From: Paraburkholderia kururiensis
GTDB taxonomy: Bacteria; Pseudomonadota; Gammaproteobacteria; Burkholderiales; Burkholderiaceae
Assembly (NCBI RefSeq): GCF_034424375.1
Contig: NZ_CP139965.1
Span: forward strand, 2,170,001-2,234,000
Length of the DNA stretch: 64,000 nucleotides
Reading direction: 5' to 3'
Shown: positions 9,001 to 17,963 of the stretch, piece by piece
How the letters are laid out: each line of letters begins with the position of its first letter
Numbering within the stretch: position 1 is the first letter of the stretch
Made by a program: the position numbers and the translations under genes
Notes under the pieces: model-generated
The model's input: only the letters and a program-made list of their open reading frames with translations
The model's database searches: none
What the model was told of the DNA's origin: nothing

Positions 9001-11950
9001 CGCCTTGCTGGCGCCCACCATGATCCGGACCGGCACGGGGGCCATCGATATCGCGGCGGGAAACAGCTTTGTGCTTCAGGATGCCACCGCGCCCGGCGTC
9101 GTCTACACAGCAGGCGCACCGACCACTGCCGCGGGCGCGCCGACGGCGGGCAGCACGGCAAGCATTGTGAAAGGGAATACGTCCAACGGCATTCCCGATA
9201 CGCTGGTGAGCCCGAGCGTCAATCCCGACTCCGCAGGCGACATCACCATTCACGCACAGGGCGACATCACGGGTATCGAAAACGTTATTGATCAGGACGG
9301 CACGATATCGGGCCGCGTTGGGCAGAACATCAGCCAGTTCTGGTCGCCCTGGATGGAAACCGGCAATCCCGCCGGTCAAACGTCGATCAACTTTGGCGCA
9401 TTCGATCAGGGCGTGATGAGTGTGGGCGGCAACGTCTCGGTCAGCGCGGGTGGAAACATCACGGACCTCGCGGTCTCGCTGCCCACCACGTGGTTTCTCA
9501 CCCATGACGGCGCGGGCAACGCCGCCGTCAATACGGTGGGCGGCGGCAATCTGTTCGTTCATGCCGGCGGGAATATTCTGAGCGGGGACTACTTCGTTGC
9601 GAAGGGAACCGGAGCGATCACGGCGGGCGGCGGTATTGGCACCGACGGTGTGAACTACACGACGTATAGCGCGAACAACGCCAGCCGCGGGCTCAGTCCA
9701 ATTGTTTCGTTCGGACCGGTCGGCACACTGCTGGCGGTGCAGGACGGCATCCTGAATGTCAGTGCGCGCCAAGGCGCGAATATCGGCGGCGTGCTGAATC
9801 CGTCATATGGCACGAGTAGCGGCGATCAGCAGGCCTACTCGTCCACGTCCGCCGTCAACGTCCAGTCCGTGACAGGCGACGTCGATTTCGGAACGTTGGC
9901 GCCTGCCCCGGACGACAAGAGCCTCACGCTTATCCCGGCGATCAGCACCTTGCCCGCCAGCCTGAACCTCACCGCGTTCACGGGCGGTATCGCGCTCGAT
10001 TCCGCCGGCACGCTTTACCCGTCCGCAACGGGCCAACTGAACCTCGTCGCCAATCAGACGATCAGCTTTTCCAACGTAGCGAATGGCGGCCAGACTTTCG
10101 GCCTGTCGGACGCCGATCCATCGTCCATGCCGTCGCCCGTCAATCCCACGGCTACGCCCGACCTTCACGCGTCGAGCGCACTGCATGCCGGCGATTCGAC
10201 GCCCGCACGCATCTACAGCCTGAACGGCAGCATCGTGAACGGCATCCTCGGCTCGACGGGGTTTTACGGCAACCAGGTGACGGTGACGATCGACAAGCCG
10301 GCCCTGATCCAGGCCGGGCAGGACATCGTAGACCTCGCGTTTCAGGGGCAAAACCTGCGTGCGGCGGACGTGACCCGCATTGTTGCCGGGCGCGACATCT
10401 ACGACACGCCGCTGCTTGCCAGTTCGACGGCTCTGGTTCCTGCCTTGCTGCTGGGCGGTCCCGGTACGTTCGACGTCGAAGCCGGACGCAACATCGGGCC
10501 GCTGACGAATCAGCAGCAGGCCTTCGTTGCCAGCGGTCGGAACGACGGATTTGTCGCGCCGCCAACGGGTATCGAGGCAGTAGGCAACGCGTTGAATCCG
10601 AATTTGCCGCACGAAAGCGCCAACATTCAGGTGTTGTTTGGCGTAGGGCCGGGCGTCGACAGCGCCGGGTTCATCTCCGCCTATATCGATCCTTCGAAGA
10701 CAGTGCCCGGCGTTCCGTCCACGACGCCGGCCCTGATCGCCTTCATGGAGCAGTACGATGCCGGGCTTGCCGTCGACACGGGGCGCGCGCAGGACAAGGA
10801 CGCCGCGAAGCAGGCCGTGGGCACGCTCACCGCTGCGCAGGCGTGGCAGCAGTTCCAGGCGCTGCCGCCCTACGTGCAGCAGCTCTTTGCCGAACAGGTG
10901 TTGTTCAGCGTGCTGACCGACGTGGGGCAGGACTACAACAATCAGGCAAGCCCCTACTACCGGCAGTACGCGCGCGGCTACCAGGCCATCAACACGCTGT
11001 TCCCGTCGTCGTTGGGTTATACGGCGAACAATCTCGGCGGCGGCAGCAACGGCGCGAACAAGCTTGTCAGCACCGGCAATCTCGATATCCGCAGTACGAC
11101 CATCCAGACGCAGCAGGGCGGCACGATCTCGATTCTGGGGCCGGGCGGCCAGGCGCTGGTGGGCAGTACGTCGGCCCCGCCCGCCATCGTCAACGCCAAC
11201 GGCCAGGTGGTGGCAGGCCCCGGCACGCAGGGCATCCTGACGCTCGAGCAAGGCGATATCGACATCTTCACGGACCAGAGCGTGCTGCTTGCGCAAAGCC
11301 GGATCTTCACCGAGCAGGGCGGCGCGATGACCATCTGGAGTTCGAACGGCGACATCAACGCCGGCAAGGGTTCGAAGTCGGTGGCCGATACGCCTGCGCC
11401 GAATTACGTGTGCGACGTGAACCACTATTGCACGGTGGACGCACGCGGCGAGGTGAGCGGTGCAGGCATCGCGACGCTGCAGACCATTGCCGGTGCGCCG
11501 GCCAGCGACGCGACCCTGATCGCGCCGCGCGGCACAGTGGACGCAGGCGACGCCGGTATTCGCGTGTCGGGCAATCTCAACGTCGCGGCGCTGCACGTGG
11601 CGAACGCCGACAACATTCAGGTTCAGGGGCAGTCCGCCGGAATTCCCGTGGCGCAGACGGTGAACACCGGCGCACTGACGGCGGCGAGTTCCGCTGGGTC
11701 CGCCGCGAGCCAGCTGGCCCAGGACATCGTGAAGAACAATGCGACCGGCGTCGGCCAACGGCGTTGGAGCATCTCTGTGCAGGTGGAAGGATTCGGGGAT
11801 GCCGGCGACGGCGACCCAAGGAAGCGTAAGTCCGCACAGGTGGGCTACGACCCGGCCAACGCCGTTTCCGTCATCGGATTCGGTGGCGTGGGCCAGGCGC
11901 AGAAGGCGGCTTTGAGCAAGGAAGAGCAGGAGCGGTTAGGGAAGATTTGA
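2..11950 (+). CDS. Giant TpsA-type exoprotein, filamentous haemagglutinin family (5' end outside window)
   Basis: The reading frame is open from base 2 with five codons (L-T-W-Q-T) before the first ATG at 17, so the true start and signal peptide lie upstream. The remaining 3983 codons give a protein above 380 kDa. Near the start is the haemagglutination-activity (TPS) domain, with the hallmark N-x-N-G-V-x-F-G followed by a Q-V-N-V-x-S-L-V-A-S-S segment. The body is a low-complexity Gly/Ser/Thr/Asn beta-helix repeat region with many T-I-x-A-G-G type turns. The C-terminal about 400 residues resemble the DUF3739 region of large filamentous haemagglutinin-like outer membrane proteins. Such proteins are exported through a TpsB pore; the only candidate partner here is at 33539-35182. 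The homologue by context is PdtA of P. aeruginosa. Family is secure; the ligand or function of the exoprotein is unknown. Confidence 0.93.
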   Translation: MTWQTMNVGRQTTLNFDQSTGTQTNGANNWAVLNRIDDPTGRPSQILGNITAQGSVYVINRNGVLFGAGSQVNVHSLVASSLDLLNTNNHLLQTPADVAASNRLFLGMTPGTAGGLASPETNNSTTPPNPDVPNEILGLGNQATVSASNPYSLPGSVTIEPGASITTHTNGTASDGGFVLIAAPNVNNGGSITATAGQVVLAAGVGVSLRPNAVNPQVLQPELSGKLVTAGGADVTPAGTLTNSGLIQAARGNVNLLGSSVAQNGVVGVTTSVNSPGTITISTVDEYSSNSPLGQSFTTNGKPVTFSANGGAGDTHRAGLLTFGPDSVTTVLADKDGQTVTSSPGTTFTAGNITMTAGSVWFQGGSLIEAPGSTVSVAALTPKAALNATPPGDTAVPGRIYLDNGATIDVSGLANVELPISATLVTVPRVGLNELADSPLLRNSILFGMQNVVVDSTLSGTRSDGVQWVGSPILNLSGYVSLIPRTVDQLLTNGGTIMLSGNEVMTAAGSSMNLNGGYVHYLGGRVNTTLLEDASGAIVPIGQASPYDTFVGVAGAFTESHPRWQVTKTWYNPLQTGGLIEPDFIVGGNAGTLDLYATQSLVLDGAISAQAFAGSKQVQGNSQPTGGTFNLGSDPAASSTFSAAGNLAGLTLGASTSTTGESGLVILQDTAPQLDTLSSAFSIDTPFDTTALGGLSATDPDNVLATRVVPVSTLNAGGFATLNVTEDKTAGSGFVVTAGTQLNLQPGGSVKFSGTSNGSTVVAGSITVPAGTISISNGGNITVGPNAVLSTAGQWVNNDVQTAAGTTPGDSQFINGGTVSLSATGSIDLQPGSVIDVSSGGELQANGQLLMSNGVPLGKGGSVSLLTYVAQPGFPAQLPTDDRLTMDGSIRSFGFAGGGTLTLQAPGFQIGGDPASAPAWSVVLPTDFFAQQGFGSYVLNAMFDAGVAQGATVNVTQQNLIPDVPALQRAASGADLSSGGLTTVGTLDAYHRQPTNFVMTGGGYVAWQGNSSSGTTQAVPNYPGVTGGVSVGQGASIVGDAGASIGLGSPAQVTVLGSIVAPGGAITLSADTALTSSYALPGQYTGSGGFTSPGKSVWLGPDAVLDVSGVALTNPLAAPVKSGLTTITPHTGKVLSGGSVTIADDSGYVVAQAGSLINVSGAATNFDQAQPGGGYASQPVWSDAGSITLAASSGLYFDGTFKAQPGASQAEGGTLSIVPEVNAVAGSVEVGGASVALPGATALVVQQSGTLVPAGLAPGQAFTQPLNGVLEFSADRLTGSGISTLVLGSSTAQLAVPIVFTGPVDLNLGKAVIVNAGQLVALGSQQVQTLLGTAAPAPSSGNLHPVNTVLSSLLPDGISTTSTGTAVTIEAPYVALVGPFIGASWSNAVLAPTVKPLADGTLNVNASFIDLENQVQLNNFAQATFTSHGDIRLGSTNGGITQGQGLLAGELFTPGNLTFRAADVYPATGTPFILDATGPTVGGRPTPTTIAFQSNGASDTPLSAGGTLLVDATNIVQGGTVRAPSGTIVFGVGDATAAATKSQFNNLPIVATDSVTFAGGSVTSVSNSGAVIPYGTTVDGVEWQFNPTAGTTLSDLTAPPQKFIGANGSSVALNPGATIDLSGGGNLQAEEWVPGTGGTRDVLSQYNVSYANGATGTAVPVNVGATNVYAIVPGTQSPVAAYDPVFAQTVQPFTSAKGTVGSTTSTLGIGQAGMNGSVGQAVYLSGVPGLAAGYYTLLPGKYATLPGAYRITVSANAGNIAPGSSKVLPDGTVVTAGYFADALTGSRSATPTVFDVQSGSVWRQYSQYTLTGANSFFPALAATKGNVTPPLPVDGGQLVLAATKALTLGATLNTAAGDGGAPAEIDIASQDIQITGNGGAALPGYLQIGADALDSLNAGSLLIGGTRTATTSGVTINPIANSVVLSNNTGNALSGPEILLVTKTGSASTDPDAVNGLQIDAGAAISATGNYPAAKDQPITIAGDGALLRVSNGAMTTVNRTGAAGTGLLTVGAGATLTGGQALTLDSSGDLKVDPAAVLSARAITVDGSAITFTNDSSAAAASLPGFVLNPAGVAQLANAQQVILRSAGAINFVGDVNATFGNSVDLSAGNFANSGGNVTLNAQQIAFTNETGAPQGTAATGSGTLTVNAKEIDFGAGNKTASGFGSVSMTATGGIVGQNSGTFDFGALPVTLNAPVFLADTGSASTLKTSGGLTLNSAAGTALNRTSLGGAWSFIGGTVNDNGATIAAPAGNVGMEATSGDLTIGSGATIRSAGVAMPFFDVTEYAPAGAITLTSDTGTIYVQAGATLDFSAPAGGGAAGSLSLSAPQQVVNLNGTLKGSAAAGFAGGSFSLDTGGAANLDSLATTLASSGVNQSIAIRTKSGNLTLSQGNALTAQTVSLTADGGSGGLDANNGNVAILGTINASGTAGGEIDLYGKGNVDIEGSLLARGSSATQRGGTVKVGVSGVPDTANGAVQVDPTYGYELMSKTASGKITVGSKALIDVSGGTAGGLSGGTVSFRAPVLDDGSVNVTIAPGQNGSTIVGARAVNLEGYAVWSTTDPSTGAQHFDGIVDPAGWYDSQGSLVSGTFTDKSGNTVLTYTAGSMTADQLTPYLTNDFFAPAGSAANTDHETFYGYSGGNSSNGAGTLMNFVNNGLTGVANQFAGTDVANFHVVPGIELDNPSAAINGGNISVLTNWNLGAGTSQTNLAYRFQGQAPVITLRAENNVKVKASLTDGFFQIANPLGGGGSIPVPPLSTLTEAQAIFNAPSGLYASYGYGLNYFAKGPNPLAFAPGQPVGGTADQIAEYYALYTAYANYLDQTPTAVNALVGFPAASNVINAIHTFASQPFQPGQPSAPSAPSDSDQATNAGLYLIYLNQYQTYLTQVAQFWHDHPSQQPTITPLVPPAVQPDAVIQTSTVSPPAVNDNTPSLTATASNPLPLAAASLVGGASTSFRVVSGADQGSADPLAVQAASVFRNASGSGNVSLDGHTAYVDTNGVALLAPTMIRTGTGAIDIAAGNSFVLQDATAPGVVYTAGAPTTAAGAPTAGSTASIVKGNTSNGIPDTLVSPSVNPDSAGDITIHAQGDITGIENVIDQDGTISGRVGQNISQFWSPWMETGNPAGQTSINFGAFDQGVMSVGGNVSVSAGGNITDLAVSLPTTWFLTHDGAGNAAVNTVGGGNLFVHAGGNILSGDYFVAKGTGAITAGGGIGTDGVNYTTYSANNASRGLSPIVSFGPVGTLLAVQDGILNVSARQGANIGGVLNPSYGTSSGDQQAYSSTSAVNVQSVTGDVDFGTLAPAPDDKSLTLIPAISTLPASLNLTAFTGGIALDSAGTLYPSATGQLNLVANQTISFSNVANGGQTFGLSDADPSSMPSPVNPTATPDLHASSALHAGDSTPARIYSLNGSIVNGILGSTGFYGNQVTVTIDKPALIQAGQDIVDLAFQGQNLRAADVTRIVAGRDIYDTPLLASSTALVPALLLGGPGTFDVEAGRNIGPLTNQQQAFVASGRNDGFVAPPTGIEAVGNALNPNLPHESANIQVLFGVGPGVDSAGFISAYIDPSKTVPGVPSTTPALIAFMEQYDAGLAVDTGRAQDKDAAKQAVGTLTAAQAWQQFQALPPYVQQLFAEQVLFSVLTDVGQDYNNQASPYYRQYARGYQAINTLFPSSLGYTANNLGGGSNGANKLVSTGNLDIRSTTIQTQQGGTISILGPGGQALVGSTSAPPAIVNANGQVVAGPGTQGILTLEQGDIDIFTDQSVLLAQSRIFTEQGGAMTIWSSNGDINAGKGSKSVADTPAPNYVCDVNHYCTVDARGEVSGAGIATLQTIAGAPASDATLIAPRGTVDAGDAGIRVSGNLNVAALHVANADNIQVQGQSAGIPVAQTVNTGALTAASSAGSAASQLAQDIVKNNATGVGQRRWSISVQVEGFGDAGDGDPRKRKSAQVGYDPANAVSVIGFGGVGQAQKAALSKEEQERLGKI

Positions 11951-12016
11951 GTTGCTAAGGTTGTCGTGGTCCGCATGGAGCATGTGGCGGACCGGATGAC
12001 GTGTGAGGCAGAAGAG

Positions 12017-12043
12017 GAACGGCCCTGCTGTGCAGGGCCGTTC
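12017..12043. terminator. Hairpin between convergent tpsA-like and lap-like genes
   Basis: Perfect 12-bp inverted repeat (12017-12028 with 12032-12043, 3-nt loop) lying between the stop of the TpsA gene and the stop of the convergent phosphate-binding gene. It lacks a clean T run but has a pyrimidine-rich tail on the minus strand. Its stem core is the same as that of the hairpin at 13477-13499. Confidence 0.7.
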
Positions 12044-12076
12044 GCCATTGGGGCATCGATCTGGCGGATGGTGCGA

Positions 12077-13390
12077 TCAGCGTCCTGTCACCGAGCCCGA
12101 GCAGACCGTCGTGTTGCCGATGTTGAGGTTGAATGCGCTGGCGTTGGAGAGGAAGTCGCTGTTGATCGCCGTCAGGTAGGTCGAGGGCACCGAATCGAAG
12201 CCGTTGCCGCGAAGGACGGACGCATTGCTCATGGCGTAGTGCTGCGTCAGGAAGTCGACAATCGCAGTAGCGGGAGACGGGCTGTTTGACTTCGGGTTGG
12301 CATAGCACTGGCTGACGATGATCTGGATCGTGCCGGCGATGGGATAGCCGGTTGACGGGTTGCGGACGGCCGGCACCCAGTTGGACGGGTTCCGGGCGAT
12401 CAGTCTGGTGCCGGGCGCGGAGGCGGAGCCCATCGCCGTGGTCGCGTTCTGGTACGTCGGGACGAAGTCCGTGCCCGTGAAGTCGTTCCGCAGGCTCGCA
12501 ACCGGAAGATTGTTTGCTTTGGCCGGCGTGCTGGAGGGCGCGAGGAACGTGTTGGTGTAGTCGGGACTTAGATAACCGAGGCCAGCGCCGGAGAGCGCAA
12601 GCAGAGAAGCGGCAACGCGACTGCTGCCTGATGCTGGCGCGAAGTTCGACGGCACGCCAGCAATGAATTCGCCCGCGAAGTTTTGCGACTCGGTAAACGT
12701 GATGTTCGAGTTGGGCGCGACCGTCACGCCGTTGCGCACGAACGGCGTCGTGTGGCAGACCTGCGCGAGGTGAGCGGTCAAAAGATCGGTTGCGTCGCCG
12801 TCGCCAGCGGTATAGATCACCGTGATTGGCTTGCTCGTAGCCGAATAGACCGAGCCGTTGTCCGGGTTGACGACCTGGTTCCAGTTGGTCAGCTTGCCGG
12901 AGAAGATGCCGCACAGGTCGTCGTCGTTGAGCGCAACGGTGGGCGTCGCGCTGCCCGGCAGCGCGGGCCCTGTGCCGGCCGGAGCGTTCACAAGGGCAAT
13001 CGTGACGGGCGTGATGAGGTACGGAATCTGGATCAGCGGGCCGTTCGTGACGCCGAGCGTCGACGTGTAGGCCGAGATCTGTGCCGGCGAGAGCGGCGCG
13101 TCGCTGATCGCGAAGTCGACCGTACCCGTCACCGTGACGGTACCGGAGTCGAATTGCGAGGGGTCGTTGTTCAGGAACGCCGCCTCGCCTCTGGCTGAAC
13201 CGACCGCGTAGTAAGAAATCGTGCCGTTTGCCGCAGGGGAAGCAGAGACTTCAGTGCCAATCAGCGGAGTGACCATTGACGAGCCGCCACCGATCATCGA
13301 TGGCGCCGTTTGCGCTATGGCAACCGGGGTGCCGAGGATCGACGTGGCAAGCGTGACGGCCCGACAGATCCTGCGTTTGTTGAGTTTCAT
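12077..13390 (-). CDS. PstS/DING-like phosphate-binding protein, LapA-like (copy 1)
   Basis: A protein of 437 residues with a signal peptide ending near A-I-A-Q, then an I-G-G-G-S-S segment close to the N-terminus. This and a later D-F-A-I-S-D-A stretch are typical of the PstS/DING phosphate-binding fold (periplasmic-binding-protein like). AGGA precedes the ATG at 13390 with good spacing. It is a close paralogue of the next gene (13534-14850). In P. aeruginosa the homologous position next to pdtA is held by lapA/lapB (PA0688/PA0689), related to ABC-type binding proteins and secreted by the Hxc type II system; I infer the same role here. No PstABC genes accompany it, which argues against an ordinary ABC transporter component. 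Phosphatase activity cannot be judged from the sequence. Confidence 0.85.
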   Translation of the reverse strand: MKLNKRRICRAVTLATSILGTPVAIAQTAPSMIGGGSSMVTPLIGTEVSASPAANGTISYYAVGSARGEAAFLNNDPSQFDSGTVTVTGTVDFAISDAPLSPAQISAYTSTLGVTNGPLIQIPYLITPVTIALVNAPAGTGPALPGSATPTVALNDDDLCGIFSGKLTNWNQVVNPDNGSVYSATSKPITVIYTAGDGDATDLLTAHLAQVCHTTPFVRNGVTVAPNSNITFTESQNFAGEFIAGVPSNFAPASGSSRVAASLLALSGAGLGYLSPDYTNTFLAPSSTPAKANNLPVASLRNDFTGTDFVPTYQNATTAMGSASAPGTRLIARNPSNWVPAVRNPSTGYPIAGTIQIIVSQCYANPKSNSPSPATAIVDFLTQHYAMSNASVLRGNGFDSVPSTYLTAINSDFLSNASAFNLNIGNTTVCSGSVTGR

Positions 13391-13476
13391 GGGAATTCCT
13401 GTATGGGCTTGACCACACCCGCGTATGGCGTGCGGAATTAGCGTCTGTGCTGCGAATCCGGGCGGATAAAAAGAGA

Positions 13477-13499
13477 ACGGCCCTGCTACGCAGGGCCGT
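13477..13499 (-). terminator. Rho-independent terminator downstream of the second lap-like gene
   Basis: 10-bp GC-rich inverted repeat (13477-13486 with 13490-13499, 3-nt loop), followed on the minus strand by a T-rich stretch (13463-13476). It lies 34 bp past the stop of the gene at 13534-14850, so the two paralogues are probably separate transcription units. Confidence 0.85.
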
Positions 13500-13533
13500 G
13501 AAATGCAAAGCTCTAGTCAGACGGATGGCGCGA

Positions 13534-14850
13534 TTAGCGGCCTACCTTTCCTGAGCAGCCCGTCGTGTTGCCGATGTTGAGGTTCCACGTGCTGGCGTTG
13601 GAGAGGAAGTCGTTGTTGATCGCCGTCAGGAAGCCCGAGGGCACCGAGTCGAAGCCGTTGCCGTGAAGCGTCGCCGCGTTGCTGCTCGAATAGTGCTGCG
13701 TCAGGAAGTCGACGACCGCAGCAGCGGGAGACGGGCTGTTCGAACCCGGGTTGGCGTAGCACTGGCTGACGATGATCTGGCTCGTGCCGGCGATGGGGTA
13801 GCCCGTCGTCGGGTTGCTAACGGCCGGCACCCAGTTGGCCGGGTTCTTGGCGGTGAGTTGGGCACTCGGAGCCTTGGCCGTGCCGATGGCCGTCGTTGCG
13901 TTCTGGTACGTCGGAACGATGTCCGTGCCCGTGAAGTCGTTACGCAGGCTGGCGACCGACAGATTGTTCGTCTTGGCCGGCGAGCTGGACGGTGCGAGGA
14001 ACGTGTTGGTGTAGTCCGGGCTCAGATAACCCACGCCAGCGCCGGAGAGCGCAAGCAGCGCGGCCGCAACGCCGCCGCTGCCCGTTGCCGACCGGAAGTT
14101 CGACGGCACGCCGCCGGTGAATTCGCCCGCGAAGTTTTGCGACTCGGTGAACGTGATGTTCGAGTTGGCCGCAACCGTCACGCCATTACGCACGAACGAC
14201 GTCGTATGGCAGACCTGTTGAAGGTGAGCCGTCGTCAGGTCGGTCGTGCCGCTGTTGTCTGCGCGATAGATCACCGTGATCGGCTTGCTCGTGGCCGAGT
14301 AGACCGAGCCGTTGTCCGGGTTGACGACCTGGTTCCAGTCGGTCAGCTTGCCGGAGAAGATGCCGCACAGGTCGTCGTCGCTGAGGGCAACGGTGGGCGT
14401 CGTGCTGTTCGGCAGAGCCGGGCCCGTGCCGGTCGGGGCGTTCACGAGGGGAATCGCGATCGGCGTGACGATGTACGGAATCTGGATCAGCGGGCCGTTC
14501 GTGACGCCGAGGCCACCCGTCGAGGTGTAAGCCGAGATCTGGGCCGACGACAGCGGCGCGTCGCTGTTCGCGAAGTCAACCGTGCCCGTTACGGTGACCG
14601 TACCGGAGTTGAATTGCGAGGGGTCGTTGTTCAGGAAGGCCGTTTGACCTTTGCCCGAGCCGACGGAGTAGTACGAAATCGTGCCGTCCGCAGCGGGGAA
14701 CGCCGAGATTTCGGTGCCGATGGTCGGCGCGACGAGCGACGAGCCGCCGCCGATCAGCGACGGCGCCGTTTGCGCCATGGCGACCGAGGCGCCGAGGGCG
14801 GAAATGACGAGGGTGATAGCCTGGCAGATCTTGCGCTTGCTGGATTTCAT
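13534..14850 (-). CDS. PstS/DING-like phosphate-binding protein, LapA-like (copy 2)
   Basis: A protein of 438 residues starting at the ATG at 14850. An in-frame upstream extension exists, but only this start gives a clean signal peptide (K-S-S-K-R-K..., cleavage near A-M-A-Q) and a ribosome site (AAGGAAATCTC). It has the same I-G-G-G-S-S and D-F-A-N-S-D-A segments as its neighbour and is roughly three-quarters or more identical by eye along its length. It is divergent from gspD across a 755-bp gap, the arrangement expected for a secreted substrate and its secretion system under common control. Likely exported by the type II system encoded from 15606; the alternative is a periplasmic PstS. Confidence 0.85.
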   Translation of the reverse strand: MKSSKRKICQAITLVISALGASVAMAQTAPSLIGGGSSLVAPTIGTEISAFPAADGTISYYSVGSGKGQTAFLNNDPSQFNSGTVTVTGTVDFANSDAPLSSAQISAYTSTGGLGVTNGPLIQIPYIVTPIAIPLVNAPTGTGPALPNSTTPTVALSDDDLCGIFSGKLTDWNQVVNPDNGSVYSATSKPITVIYRADNSGTTDLTTAHLQQVCHTTSFVRNGVTVAANSNITFTESQNFAGEFTGGVPSNFRSATGSGGVAAALLALSGAGVGYLSPDYTNTFLAPSSSPAKTNNLSVASLRNDFTGTDIVPTYQNATTAIGTAKAPSAQLTAKNPANWVPAVSNPTTGYPIAGTSQIIVSQCYANPGSNSPSPAAAVVDFLTQHYSSSNAATLHGNGFDSVPSGFLTAINNDFLSNASTWNLNIGNTTGCSGKVGR

Positions 14851-15003
14851 GAGATTTCCTTGAACGAAGATAAAGGGAATGCCTGTCGCCTGATGACGAG
14901 ACGAGTACCGCTTGATTGCCACATTGCGGCGACCGGTATCCGGTGTGAACCGCCGAATTACTCTAGGTGAAATCTGGAAAGAATTTGTGAAACTTTTATA
15001 TCG

Positions 15004-15229
15004 AATGGTACGGACCATTTTTGAAAATCGGCTGTAACCCATATGGGCTCTGGAAAGAACGATTGGGAGCGCCGCAGCGAGCCGAAAAAAGCCGAAGACA
15101 GGCAACAAAAACGAGCGAAAGAAAACCCGCAACCGCCCAGGTAGCAAGCCAGGCGAACCCGTGCCCGCGACGGGCGAAGCCCCTAACGCCCTTCCACGTC
15201 AATTTGATGGCAGATGCTACGGACCATTT
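15004..15229. repeat. Pair of TACGGACCATTT elements, the first inside a palindrome
   Basis: The 12-mer TACGGACCATTT occurs at 15009-15020 and 15218-15229. The first copy is part of a near-perfect palindrome, AATGGT-ACGG-ACCATT (15004-15019). The spacing and divergent-promoter location suggest regulator binding sites. The regulator is unknown. Confidence 0.45.
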
Positions 15230-15425
15230 CTGTCACGTCTTGAAAAGCCTCGCCATTCCGCGATTCGCCCTTTATAAAGAAGTGAATTTCGACGTAAAAA
15301 ATAAACCACGCAATGCGGCATGAATATAAAACGTCGAAACGTCTATATGACATGAACGGCAATCGAATTCACCGAAAACGATTTAATGGAAACCACTCAA
15401 GCGCGCCCAAAATGTTGCCCACCAT

Positions 15426-15443
15426 TCGTCATAATTCTGATCC
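15426..15443 (+). promoter_or_regulatory. Candidate PhoB box upstream of gspD
   Basis: The 18-mer matches 12 positions of the classical two-repeat PhoB box (CTGTCAT-N4-CTGTCAC), with the first half-site better than the second. It is 163 bp before the gspD start. Plausible because the homologous hxc and lap genes are phosphate-regulated, but the match is imperfect. Confidence 0.35.
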
Positions 15444-15605
15444 ACTTCGCTGCTTAGTCTTTGCCGGGCGAATCCGTCCGGCATGAGGCGCGCCGGGGAC
15501 CCGACGAACAGACGAGGCCATGCGGGGTGTGCTGTGGAGTATCGATGCACGCGGCAGACGCGTCCGTCGCCGCCCGCCTGTTGCTCCGGCATCGAACCCA
15601 GCCCT

Positions 15606-17959
<2,354 letters not shown>

Positions 17960-17963
<4 letters not shown>

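Larger units (their letters stand above)
14851..15605. other. Long divergent intergenic region between the lap-like gene and gspD
   Basis: 755 bp with no convincing gene and locally lower GC (about 14960-15010 and 15260-15400), consistent with promoters for both flanking units. It contains a palindrome plus a partial direct repeat (15004-15229) and a candidate PhoB box (15426-15443). A weak TTTCAC-type repeat on the minus strand (14966-14993) could be a degenerate PhoB site for the lap-like gene. Confidence 0.6.

Noticed and set aside
13663..14970. Long open frame antisense to the second lap-like gene
   Set aside because: High third-position GC opens long frames on the other strand; its product is Arg/Gly/Val-rich and unlike any family, while the sense frame has a signal peptide and clear homology.
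14966..14993. PhoB box for the second lap-like gene (TTTCAC repeats on the minus strand)
   Set aside because: One half-site is fair but the second is 20 bp away, out of the 11-bp register; too weak to list as a feature.
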